Positions 10,504 through 20,759 of a stretch of DNA of 64,000 nt are shown in pieces (position 1 is the stretch's first letter; the number at the start of each line of letters is the position of its first letter). This DNA comes from Xanthomonas sp. 3793 (GTDB lineage: Bacteria > Pseudomonadota > Gammaproteobacteria > Xanthomonadales > Xanthomonadaceae), in NCBI RefSeq assembly GCF_024806835.1, contig NZ_JANTYU010000001.1, positions 62,001-126,000 of the forward strand, read 5' to 3'. The notes beneath the pieces were generated by a model that was not told the origin of the DNA, searched no databases, and saw only the letters and a program-made list of their open reading frames with translations. The position numbers and the translations under genes were made by a program.

Positions 10504-10992
10504 ATGCCCTATACCCCGATTGTCGCCACGCTTGGCTACCTGTTGTCGCCGGACGGCACGCAGGTGCTGATGATCCACCGCAATGCCCGCCCCGGTGATC
10601 AACACCTGGGCAAGTACAACGGGCTCGGCGGCAAGGTGGAGCCGGACGAAGACGTGCTGGCCTGCATGCGGCGCGAGATCCGCGAAGAAGCCGGCGTGGA
10701 GTGCGGTGACATGCAATTGCGCGGCACCATGAGCTGGCCCGGGTTCGGCAAGCAGGGCGAGGATTGGTTGGGGTTCGTGTTCCTGATCCGCAGCTTCGAC
10801 GGCACCCCGCAGACCTCCAATCCGGAAGGCACGCTGGAATGGGTGCCGCTTGCGCAGATGGACCAGGTGCCGATGTGGGAGGGCGACCGCAACTTCCTGC
10901 CGCTGGTGTTCGATGGCGACCCGCGCCCCTTCCATGGGGTGATGCCGTATCGCGACGGGCGCATGCAATCGTGGAGCTATTCGCGGGTCTGA
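10504..10992 (+). CDS. Nudix hydrolase (MutT/8-oxo-dGTP diphosphatase-like)
   Basis: 162 aa. The Nudix box GX5EX7REUXEEXGU is complete at residues 43-65 (REIREEAGV core). The protein begins TPIVATLGYLL and keeps LGKYNGLGGKVEPDE, the pattern of the MutT/MTH1-like group that hydrolyses oxidised purine nucleotides. The exact substrate is inferred. No clear Shine-Dalgarno precedes the ATG, but no other start fits the family better. Confidence 0.9.
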   Translation: MPYTPIVATLGYLLSPDGTQVLMIHRNARPGDQHLGKYNGLGGKVEPDEDVLACMRREIREEAGVECGDMQLRGTMSWPGFGKQGEDWLGFVFLIRSFDGTPQTSNPEGTLEWVPLAQMDQVPMWEGDRNFLPLVFDGDPRPFHGVMPYRDGRMQSWSYSRV

Positions 10993-11120
10993 TCGATTGC
11001 CGTTGGGCTGTCCTGCACGGCCGCCGCGCGTCGGGCCGCCGGCATGTCACGTCGCGCTCGCCGGGCTCACCGGTGCCGTCGGCGATCTTCGTCATCAGCA
11101 AGGCGCGATTACCCGCACAG

Positions 11121-11166
11121 TTTTCCACATGGCCTGTGGATGGACGCTGCGCAAGTCTGTGGACAA
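11121..11166. other. Three DnaA-box-like 9-mers
   Basis: Within 46 bases are TTTTCCACA (11121-11129), TGTGGATGG (11135-11143) and TGTGGACAA (11158-11166). Against the DnaA box TTATCCACA, the first and third (the latter on the minus strand) differ at one base and the middle one at two. There is no dnaA, dnaN or A+T-rich unwinding region nearby, so this is not a replication origin. The cluster lies in the short gap between the Nudix gene and bdhA. Confidence 0.3.
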
Positions 11167-11228
11167 GTGCGCAGCCCCCTTGCGGCGCAACACGCTTGCG
11201 CTGGCTGGTCAAAATTTCGCCAGTGCGT

Positions 11229-11987
11229 TTATTGGGCGGTCCAGCCGCCATCGATGGCGATGGATTGCCCGGTGATGTTGCGGGCCGCATGCGACATCAG
11301 GAATGCTACCGTGCCGGCCAGCTCGTCGTACTCGATGAAGGCGCCCTTGGGCATCGGCTTGAGCATCACATCGCGGATCACCGCCTCTTCGGCAATGCCA
11401 CGCGTGCGCGCCTGGTCGGCGATCTGGCGCTCCACCAGCGGCGTGCGCACATAGCTGGGGCAGAGCGTGTTGACGGTGATGTCGCAGTCGGCGGTTTCCA
11501 GCGCAATCACCTTGGCCAGGCCGACCAGGCCATGCTTGGCGGCCACATACGCGCTCTTGTAGGGGCTGGCGACCAGCGAATGGATGCTGCCGACGTTGAC
11601 GATACGGCCATAGCCTGCCGCGCGCATGCCCGGCAGCACTGCACGGCTGAGCCGAGCCGCACCGGTCAGCATGACCTCGACCAGCAGCGCCCAACGCTGC
11701 ATCGGGAAGTCTTCCAACGCAGCCACCTGCTGCAGGCCGGCGTTGTTCACCAGCACCTGCGGGGGCTGCGAGGCGCTGGACAGCGCACGCGCGATGCTGT
11801 CGTCGTCGGTGACATCCAGCACAAGGGCCTCGGCCGAGCCGCCCGCGTTCCGTATGCGCTGGGCCGTGTGCCCGGCAGCGGTCTGGTCCATGTCGCTGAC
11901 CAGCAGATGGTGGCCGTCGCTTGCCAGGTGGGTGGCGATGCCGGCGCCAATGCCGCTGCCCGCGCCGGTGATCAGGATGCTGCGCAT
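11229..11987 (-). CDS. 3-hydroxybutyrate dehydrogenase (SDR family)
   Basis: 252 aa NAD-dependent short-chain dehydrogenase. TGAGSGIG (7-14) binds the dinucleotide, NNAG is at 81-84, and the catalytic set is Ser134, Tyr147 and Lys151 (YVAAK). The C-terminal Q-S-I-A-I-D-G-G-W-T-A-Q ending and the ARNITGQ region match bacterial D-3-hydroxybutyrate dehydrogenases, which interconvert 3-hydroxybutyrate and acetoacetate. AAGGA lies 7 bases before the ATG. It is near but not co-directional with phaE/phaC, consistent with polyhydroxybutyrate turnover. Another SDR substrate is possible. Confidence 0.88.
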   Translation of the reverse strand: MRSILITGAGSGIGAGIATHLASDGHHLLVSDMDQTAAGHTAQRIRNAGGSAEALVLDVTDDDSIARALSSASQPPQVLVNNAGLQQVAALEDFPMQRWALLVEVMLTGAARLSRAVLPGMRAAGYGRIVNVGSIHSLVASPYKSAYVAAKHGLVGLAKVIALETADCDITVNTLCPSYVRTPLVERQIADQARTRGIAEEAVIRDVMLKPMPKGAFIEYDELAGTVAFLMSHAARNITGQSIAIDGGWTAQ

Positions 11988-12118
11988 CGGGAGTCCTTCT
12001 CTGTGACGCGCGGCCAGGAGCGGCCACGCTGATCGCCAGCCTAGCGGACGAGGGCGAAACGGTCGCCTGCATGGCGCGCGCGCGTTACCCTTTGCGCCTC
12101 GCTCTGATCAGGTTCCGC

Positions 12119-12733
12119 ATGAAACGCCATTTTTCGATGCTGCGCGATTTCCAACTTGCGGACTGGTTCACGCTCGCCAACGCCTTCTGCGGGACCGGGG
12201 CTGTCTTCGCCTCGATGCGGTTCCTGCAGGAAGGACACCGGGGCGACCTGTTGCTGGGCATGGCGTTGATTCCGCTGGCATTCGTCTTCGACGCGCTGGA
12301 CGGGCACGTCGCGCGTTGGCGCAAGGCGTCCTCCACCCTCGGCCGTGAGCTGGATTCGCTGGCCGACGTGATCTCCTTCGGCGTGGCGCCGGCGGCGCTT
12401 GGTTACGCCTGCGGCATGCGTGGCGGCTGGGACTGGCTGGTCCTGAGCTATTTCGTCTGCTGCGGCGTGAGCCGGCTGGCGCGCTACAACGTGACCGCCG
12501 AAGAGATCGCCGGCGAGGCCGACAAGGTGCCGTACTTCGAAGGCACGCCGATTCCGACCAGTCTGGTGCTGGTGATCCTGCTCGCGGTCGCCGCCAGCAC
12601 CGGCCACATCGGCCAATCCCTGTGGTGGGGCCAGTGGCAGCTCGGGCCATGGCAGTTCCATCCGTTGGTGCTGCTGTTCGCCATCTCCGGCTCGCTGATG
12701 ATCAGCAAGACGTTGCGGATTCCCAAACCCTGA
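12119..12733 (+). CDS. pssA: CDP-diacylglycerol-serine O-phosphatidyltransferase
   Basis: 204 aa membrane enzyme making phosphatidylserine, the precursor of phosphatidylethanolamine. The CDP-alcohol phosphotransferase motif DX2DGX2ARX8GX3DX3D is complete (Asp58, Asp61, Gly62, Ala65, Arg66, Gly75, Asp79, Asp83). Several hydrophobic segments follow. Length and N terminus (FQLADWFTLANAFCG) fit the type II PssA group. I chose the ATG at 12119, with AGG upstream; an in-frame ATG at 12071 adds a basic stretch absent from the family. Confidence 0.88.
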   Translation: MKRHFSMLRDFQLADWFTLANAFCGTGAVFASMRFLQEGHRGDLLLGMALIPLAFVFDALDGHVARWRKASSTLGRELDSLADVISFGVAPAALGYACGMRGGWDWLVLSYFVCCGVSRLARYNVTAEEIAGEADKVPYFEGTPIPTSLVLVILLAVAASTGHIGQSLWWGQWQLGPWQFHPLVLLFAISGSLMISKTLRIPKP

Positions 12734-12791
12734 GCGGCACGCCTGGTCTCACGCGGTAGGATGGCTCGGTGGATCGTCACAGGAGGGCATG

Positions 12792-13991
12792 ATGGCTAGC
12801 AGCGGTTCGGGCAACGGCAATGTCGAGGACAAGGCACGCCAGTATTGGGCCGCCTGGGGAGACGCCATGCGCCACGGCCAGTCCGGGTCCGCCGCGCAGC
12901 CACCGCCGGCGCCCGGCGGCGACGCCCCGCAGGACTGGCGCAAGGCGGTGGACTGGTGGTCGCAGTTGCTGCCCACCCAGGCCGCGCCGCAGGCGCAGGA
13001 AGCCATCGATCGCTTTCGGACCCAGGCTGGCGGCTGGTTCGGCACCATGCAACAGGTGGCCGGGCAGTTCGCGGGCCGCGATACCTCCGCCAATGAAGTC
13101 TCCGATGCCTGGCGGCGTGCGGTGCAGGGGCAGGGCGAACAACTGATGCAGTGGACGCTGGGCTCGCTGCGCGGCGGCGGCCCGGGTGGCTTCGACCCGT
13201 GGTTGCAGGAGGCGGCACAGACCCTGGGCAAATGGCGCGAGGAAAACGCGCCGTGGCTGGACATGCCAGCCTTCGGCTTGAACCGCAATCATCAGGCGCG
13301 CCTGCAGAAACTGGCGCGCGCGCAACAGGACTATCAGGCGCAGTCGCAGGCCTATGGCGAGCAACTCAAGGCCGCGATCGAGCAGGCTTTCACCCGGTTC
13401 ACCACCAAGCTGAGCGAGCACGAGAGCAGCGGCAGCCAGCTGACCAGCGCGCGCGCCCTGTTCGATCTGTGGATCGAGGCGGCCGAAGAATCCTATGCCG
13501 ATGTCGCGTTGTCGGATCAGTTCCGCGACGTGTACGGCGGTTTCGCCAACGCGCATATGCGCTTGCGCGCGGCCTTGCAGGAGGAAGTAGAGCAACTCAG
13601 CGAGCGCTTCGGGATGCCGACGCGCTCGGAGATGGATGCCGCCCATCGCCGTATCGCAGAACTGGAGCGCGCGGTGCGACGGATGCTGCGTACCGCCGCC
13701 GCCAGCACCCGGACGGCGGGCAAGCCTGCCGACGCCACCCCGGACGAGCCGCAGGCCGCGCCCCCGCCAAGGCGCGCAGCGGCGCCCAAATCCGCCGCTG
13801 CGCGCAAGCCGGCCGCTGCAACCGATGCAGCAAAGACGACCGCCCCCAGGAAACCTGCGGCCAGGAAGACCGCAGCTGCAGCAGCTGCGGCCAAAAAGCC
13901 CGCGACAGCGAAAGCCACATCGAAACCCTCGTCCGGCAAGGCGTCCGCCGGTAAGCCGTCCGCACGCCCGCCACGTGGAGCCAAGGCATGA
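12792..13991 (+). CDS. phaE: Class III PHA synthase subunit PhaE with basic Ala/Lys/Pro tail
   Basis: 399 aa. PhaE forms a complex with PhaC that polymerises (R)-3-hydroxyacyl-CoA on polyhydroxyalkanoate granules. Residues 1 to about 300 match PhaE: N-terminal ARQYWAAWGDAM, a Trp-rich helical middle (ENAPWLDMPAFGLNRNHQ) and the conserved end FGMPTRSEMDAAHRRIAELERAVR. The last 95 or so residues are a low-complexity tail of Ala, Lys, Pro and Ser resembling histone H1 or PhaF-type phasin tails, which is unusual for PhaE. AGGAGG lies 5 bases before the second ATG (12792). The first ATG (12789) is too close to it. The stop overlaps the phaC start. Confidence 0.9.
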   Translation: MASSGSGNGNVEDKARQYWAAWGDAMRHGQSGSAAQPPPAPGGDAPQDWRKAVDWWSQLLPTQAAPQAQEAIDRFRTQAGGWFGTMQQVAGQFAGRDTSANEVSDAWRRAVQGQGEQLMQWTLGSLRGGGPGGFDPWLQEAAQTLGKWREENAPWLDMPAFGLNRNHQARLQKLARAQQDYQAQSQAYGEQLKAAIEQAFTRFTTKLSEHESSGSQLTSARALFDLWIEAAEESYADVALSDQFRDVYGGFANAHMRLRAALQEEVEQLSERFGMPTRSEMDAAHRRIAELERAVRRMLRTAAASTRTAGKPADATPDEPQAAPPPRRAAAPKSAAARKPAAATDAAKTTAPRKPAARKTAAAAAAAKKPATAKATSKPSSGKASAGKPSARPPRGAKA

Positions 13992-15064
13992 AAGGGCCGT
14001 TGGGATTCAGCGCCGAAGACCTGATGCAGGAAACCCTGTCGCTGCAACGCAAGCTGCGCGAAGGCCTGAAACTGCTGCCCGGTGTGGAAGACGTCGACTA
14101 CGGGGTGACCGAGCGCGAGGAAATCTGGCGCGACGGCAAGGTGGTGCTGTATCGCTTTGTCGGCGAGCAGGCGCCGGTGGCCAAGACGCCGCTGCTGATC
14201 GTGTACGCGTTGGTCAATCGCCCGTACATGGTGGATCTGCAGGCCGATCGATCGCTGGTCAAGGGCCTGCTGAGTCACGGCCAGGACGTGTATGTGCTGG
14301 ACTGGGGCTACCCGGATCGCTCCGAGCGCTACCTCACGCTCGAAGACTATCTGCTGCGCTACATCGATGGCGCGGTGGATCACCTGCGTGCGCAATCAGG
14401 GCTGGATGCGGTGGACGTGCTGGGCATCTGCCAGGGCGGCACCTTTTCGCTGTGCTACGCCGCGCTGCAACGGCACAAGGTGCGCAACCTGATCACCATG
14501 GTGACGCCGGTGGATTTCCACACGCCCGACAACATGCTGTCCAACTGGGCGCGCATGGTCGATGTGGATCTGTTCGTGGACACCATGGGCAACGTGCCGG
14601 CCGATCTGATGAACGCCAGTTACCTGATGCTCAAGCCGTTCCGGCTCAACCTCCAGAAATACGTCGGCTTGCTCGACATCCTCGACGACAAGCAGGCGCT
14701 GGAGGACTTCTTGCGCATGGAAAAGTGGATCTTCGATTCGCCGGATCTGGCGGGCGAGGCGTTCCGCGAATTCGTGACGTTGTTCTACCATCGCAACGGG
14801 CTGGTCACCGGCCAGGTGAGCATCGGCGGGCAGGCGGTGGATCTGCAGGACGTGGACATGCCGGTGCTCAACATCTACGCCGAACACGACCATCTGGTGC
14901 CGCCCGATGCCTCGCGTGCACTGCGTGGGCTGGTTGGCAGCGACGACTACAGCGAGCTGAGTTTTCGCGGTGGGCACATCGGGATCTACGTGTCCGGACG
15001 TGCCCAGCGCGAGGTGCCGGTGGCGATCCATCGCTGGTTGCAGGAGCGCGACCGCAGCGCCTGA
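13988..15064 (+). CDS. phaC: Class III poly(3-hydroxyalkanoate) synthase subunit PhaC
   Basis: 358 aa catalytic subunit with an alpha/beta-hydrolase fold. The nucleophile is Cys148 in the lipase-box variant GICQGG, with Asp301 (AEHDHLVPP) and His330 (GGHIG) completing the triad. These lie one residue from the Cys149/Asp302/His331 positions known for the Allochromatium enzyme, so the protein is full length. The ATG overlaps the phaE stop (ATGA), consistent with the two subunits being made together. Confidence 0.95.
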   Translation: MKGPLGFSAEDLMQETLSLQRKLREGLKLLPGVEDVDYGVTEREEIWRDGKVVLYRFVGEQAPVAKTPLLIVYALVNRPYMVDLQADRSLVKGLLSHGQDVYVLDWGYPDRSERYLTLEDYLLRYIDGAVDHLRAQSGLDAVDVLGICQGGTFSLCYAALQRHKVRNLITMVTPVDFHTPDNMLSNWARMVDVDLFVDTMGNVPADLMNASYLMLKPFRLNLQKYVGLLDILDDKQALEDFLRMEKWIFDSPDLAGEAFREFVTLFYHRNGLVTGQVSIGGQAVDLQDVDMPVLNIYAEHDHLVPPDASRALRGLVGSDDYSELSFRGGHIGIYVSGRAQREVPVAIHRWLQERDRSA

Positions 15065-15165
15065 CGCGCCGCGTGCAACCGCCGATCCGTGTGCGATCGC
15101 CGCCCATCACGGCCCGCTGCCGCGCGGTTTTTTAGACTGCGCGCTACGTTTCGAGGAGCCTTCCC

Positions 15166-15363
15166 ATGGCCACCACTGCACTGTCCCGCTCCCTCAATGA
15201 CCGCATGATCGCCGGCGTCGTCGGCGGCATCGCGCGCCGTCTCGGCTGGAGCTCAACGCTGCTGCGCATCCTGTTCGTGATCGTCTCGATCGCCTCGGCT
15301 GCGTTTCCTGGCATCCTGGTCTACCTGATCTTGTGGCTGCTGATCCCCAATCAGGCCGACTGA
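15166..15363 (+). CDS. PspC-domain small membrane protein
   Basis: 65 aa. It is a single PspC domain: a short basic start (LSRSLNDRMIAGVVGGIARRLGW) followed by one long hydrophobic segment (about 30-60) ending in LLIPNQ. PspC domains are found in phage-shock/envelope-stress membrane proteins, but isolated ones have no assigned role. GAGGAG lies 7 bases before the ATG. It precedes the HExxH membrane protein by 5 bases, so the two are likely one transcript. Confidence 0.88.
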   Translation: MATTALSRSLNDRMIAGVVGGIARRLGWSSTLLRILFVIVSIASAAFPGILVYLILWLLIPNQAD

Positions 15364-15368
15364 GCCGG

Positions 15369-15809
15369 TTGCGGCTGGCACGATCGGCATGGCTGCTGCT
15401 GGGCGCGTTGTGGACGCTGCCCAACACCGTGCTTGGCCTATTGATCGGTGCGGTCGGCAGTTGTTTTGGCGCGCGTCCGCGCTGGTCGGGCCACGAGCTT
15501 GCGCTTGTTTTTCATGGCTGGCCCTGGGGGCCGGGCGGGGCGATGACGCTGGGCAATGTGATCCTGCTCAAGGGCGCATCGCTGGATCTGCAATGCAGCA
15601 CCTATGCGCACGCGGCCGGCCGCTGCGAGCATCCGCCGGTGCGCCTGGGCGATCACGAGCGTGCACATGTCTATCAATACATGCTGCTCGGGCCGCTGTT
15701 CCTGCCGGTGTATCTCATCTGCGGCGGCATCCATGTGCGCAATCCGCTGGAGCGGGCGGCCGACGCTTATGCAATGCACGGCCGCGGTTGGTGGCCGTGG
15801 TGGTCTTAG
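15369..15809 (+). CDS. Small membrane protein with HExxH...E zinc-peptidase-like pattern
   Basis: 146 aa from a tentative TTG start. I do not recognise a named family with certainty. Two hydrophobic segments are visible, near residues 5-28 and 103-115. HERAH (96-100) matches the HExxH zinc motif, and 27 residues later ERAAD (128-132) offers the third ligand Glu128, an arrangement like gluzincin and DUF4157-type peptidases. The hydrophobic segment between them (LLGPLFLPVYLICGG) would place the site at the membrane. It closely follows the PspC gene. No ATG is available at the 5' end, and the GTG at 15333 lies inside the PspC gene, so the start is uncertain. Confidence 0.65.
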   Translation: MRLARSAWLLLGALWTLPNTVLGLLIGAVGSCFGARPRWSGHELALVFHGWPWGPGGAMTLGNVILLKGASLDLQCSTYAHAAGRCEHPPVRLGDHERAHVYQYMLLGPLFLPVYLICGGIHVRNPLERAADAYAMHGRGWWPWWS

Positions 15810-15985
15810 GCACTGCAATGGATCTGCAGTGGCTGGCAACGCTTCCGCGCTCACCGCCAGGCCTGTGCCCATCCTGGTCATGAGCGCACCATCCATGCCC
15901 GCCTGCCGACTGCTCGCGATCTGTGTCAGTCCCTCGTGGTGACAGCCACACACTCAGCGGCTGCGCTGCAAGACGGCATCCCCTC

Positions 15986-17197
15986 TCAACCCAAGCGCGA
16001 AAATCCGAACAGTTCCGACAACGGGTGCGGCTTTCCTTCCAGTTGCGCACGCAGCAAGCCGGCGCCGATTGCGCTGTAGGTGATGCCGTTGCCGCCGTAG
16101 GCCATCGCGAACGATACGCGTGGGCCTTGCTCGGCATGCGTGCCGAAGAAGGGTAGGCCGTCGGCGGTTTCGGCAAACGTGCCGCCCCACGAAAACACCG
16201 GGCGTAGACGCGCGTCCGGCATGGTCTTGCCGATCTTTTTCAGCAGCGTCTTCAATTTGCCCTGCACGCGCGCATCGCGGCGTGCGGGGATGTCCACGTT
16301 GTCGTCTTCGCCACCGGCCACCACACGGCCATCGGGGGTGCTGCGCATGTACAGATACGGGCGTGCGGTCTCCCACATCATGGTGTGCTTGAGCGCGCCG
16401 ATCTCGCTGTCGTGCAGCGGGTCGGTCACGAAGGCATAGCTGCTGCGATTGCGTGCCACGCGCTGCGACAGCCACTGCTGGTTGCCATAGCCTGCAGCCA
16501 GGATCACGTGCTTGGCGTGCAGCACGACGCCATCGCGCGTGCGCAACTGGACGTGTTGATCGTGCGGGATGATGGCGGCGATGGTGGTGCGATCGAAGAT
16601 GCGTGCGCCGTATTGCTCGCATTCGGCAAACAGGCGGTAGCAGAGGCGATACGGGTCGACGCTGGCGGCAAGGCGGCTGAGGATTGCGCCGTCCGACCGC
16701 ACGCCGTAATCGTGCCATAACGCCTCGCGGTCGACCCATTCCACCGGCAGCCGATGCGTCTGGCGTGCGTCGAGCTCGTCTCGCAGGTCGCTCAGATCGC
16801 GTGCACGGCTGGCGTAATACAGGCTGTCCTGGCGGGTGAAATCGCAACCGCCAACGCTGTCGCACAGATCCTGCAGATCGACGATGGCCTGCGCGCAGGC
16901 GCCATAAGCCAGTGCGGCCGCCGGCATGCCATGTTGTTTGGCCAACTCGATCATCGGCGTATCGATTTCGTATTGCAGCAAGGCGGTGCTGGCCGAGGTG
17001 CTGCCCCAGCCGATCTCGCGTTGTTCGACCACCACCACTTCATGGCCATTGCGCAGCAGTTCGTGCGCGATCAGCGCCGCGGTCACTCCACCGCCCACAA
17101 TCACCACCTCGCTGTGGATGTCTTGCTCCAGGCGTGGATAGGCATGCATCAATCCGTTTCGGATCGACCAGAACGGGTAGCCACTTTTGAGGTCCAT
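15986..17197 (-). CDS. FAD-dependent oxidoreductase (DAO family)
   Basis: 403 aa. The Rossmann dinucleotide motif GGGVTAALIAHEL near residue 35 and the FAD-contacting E at the end of the second strand (VVVVEQ) mark a D-amino-acid-oxidase-fold flavoenzyme of the glycine oxidase/gamma-glutamylputrescine oxidase type. A second FAD contact, HVILAAGYGN, and the C-terminal GLPFFG...AYGGNGITYSAIGAG complete the domain. The substrate is unknown. I chose the ATG at 17197 (MDLKSGYPFW), where family homology begins; the Shine-Dalgarno is weak. It is a single gene divergent from the small orphan at 17384. Confidence 0.87.
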   Translation of the reverse strand: MDLKSGYPFWSIRNGLMHAYPRLEQDIHSEVVIVGGGVTAALIAHELLRNGHEVVVVEQREIGWGSTSASTALLQYEIDTPMIELAKQHGMPAAALAYGACAQAIVDLQDLCDSVGGCDFTRQDSLYYASRARDLSDLRDELDARQTHRLPVEWVDREALWHDYGVRSDGAILSRLAASVDPYRLCYRLFAECEQYGARIFDRTTIAAIIPHDQHVQLRTRDGVVLHAKHVILAAGYGNQQWLSQRVARNRSSYAFVTDPLHDSEIGALKHTMMWETARPYLYMRSTPDGRVVAGGEDDNVDIPARRDARVQGKLKTLLKKIGKTMPDARLRPVFSWGGTFAETADGLPFFGTHAEQGPRVSFAMAYGGNGITYSAIGAGLLRAQLEGKPHPLSELFGFSRLG

Positions 17198-17383
17198 GCG
17201 ATCTCGTGAGAACTGGGGATCGCGATTGGACAGCCGAGCGCGGTGAAGTCGCCGTGAGGCGAGCCTTGCCTGGAAGCCGTCACCAAACCGCAAACAGCCG
17301 GCGTTAACGTGCGTGGAAAGCTCCTCACGGCGCGCTCGTTATGCTCGCGCCCCAACGCAGCAACTGCAACAAGAGGGTGTGGC

Positions 17384-17611
17384 ATGTCGATTGTCCTGTA
17401 CGTCGGTGGCAGCAAAGATGGCGACAAGGGCGTTGTGCCTTACGGGTTCAGCAAGTCGCGGGCGATGACCGACGCCGGCCCGGAGGTGTATGTGGAACGG
17501 ATGGTGCCGCTGAAGGACGTCGGCAAGATCCGCGTCATGGCACTGGAATCCCTGCACGAAAGCATTCTGGTCGAACGCGCCGCCACCCATTACGCGCACC
17601 GCGCCAGCTGA
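17384..17611 (+). CDS. Hypothetical 75-aa protein
   Basis: 75 aa, soluble, with no signal, membrane segment or Cys. I recognise no family. It starts SIVLYVGGSKDGDKG and is of mixed charge, with two His and several Arg near the C terminus. GAGGGTG stands 5 bases before the ATG, and codon use fits the neighbours, so it is probably a real gene. It lies 103 bases upstream of tex in the same direction and divergent from the FAD oxidoreductase. Confidence 0.6.
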   Translation: MSIVLYVGGSKDGDKGVVPYGFSKSRAMTDAGPEVYVERMVPLKDVGKIRVMALESLHESILVERAATHYAHRAS

Positions 17612-17714
17612 GCGCGGCGGCATAGGTTTACGACCACGCTGTCAACGGGTTTCCGTGACGGGCCCGCACTGCGAAAATGCTTTTTTTCAGTGAAGCGGTT
17701 CATGCCGCGCCGTC

Positions 17715-20084
<2,370 letters not shown>

Positions 20085-20759
20085 GTCGTGCTGCCCGGCG
20101 TGGCGACTGGCTTGAAGTGATGGGGCAGCAACGTTGCAGATCAGTCGTGAGCGGCTGAGTGCAACGTGACTGCAGGGGCCTTGCCCGCCCACCATGGCGG
20201 GACACATGTCCCTGTGACTCGCCTGCCCAGCCTTACATCCACGCGTTGCAACTCTGGCAACCGTTCGGGCGACACAGGGGAGAAACCGGCGGGGGCACCC
20301 AGCTACACGACGATCGGTAACGATCCAGGCTCTCACAGTGGCCTGCGCCGGCTCTCAACGCCCAAACGCCAGAATCCGAGCAGATAAGGCTCTTCTGCGG
20401 CATCCATGTCGCATAAGGTCCCGCGACGGTGGGCGGGCTAAGGACCAGTCGAGATGGTCTGTGCGCATTGTTTTCAATAACGCGACCAGCCAACTCGTTG
20501 CTGCGGTGTCCCGCGAGCGGCGAGGGCACCGCACCCTCGACGACCTGCGCTTTTGACTGTATCCAACGAGCGACGCTACTACTCGAATGATGTTGTGCAC
20601 ATGCAGCCTGCAATGCAGTCGGGCGGCAATTGAAACGTGCCGGCTGCCAGGCGGTGCGCTCCCGCAAGACAGTGTGCACTCGCGATCAGGGCGTTGGCCT
20701 TCGTCCTTCTCCCTGCCTGCATTCTTTTAGTCAGCCGCTGTCGGGCGATCTCACGCCGC
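20085..20759. other. Intergenic region between tex and hybrid kinase
   Basis: 675 bases between the 3' ends of convergent genes. Several short open frames exist, but none has a family resemblance, a good start site or codon bias like its neighbours. No tRNA, strong terminator or repeat is apparent. A decayed gene or an untranslated RNA cannot be excluded. Confidence 0.45.

Noticed and set aside
11121..11166. Secondary replication origin
   Set aside because: No A+T-rich unwinding element and no initiator gene; only three imperfect boxes.
20166..20679. Short frames in the gap between tex and the hybrid kinase
   Set aside because: They overlap on both strands, lack start signals and show no family.
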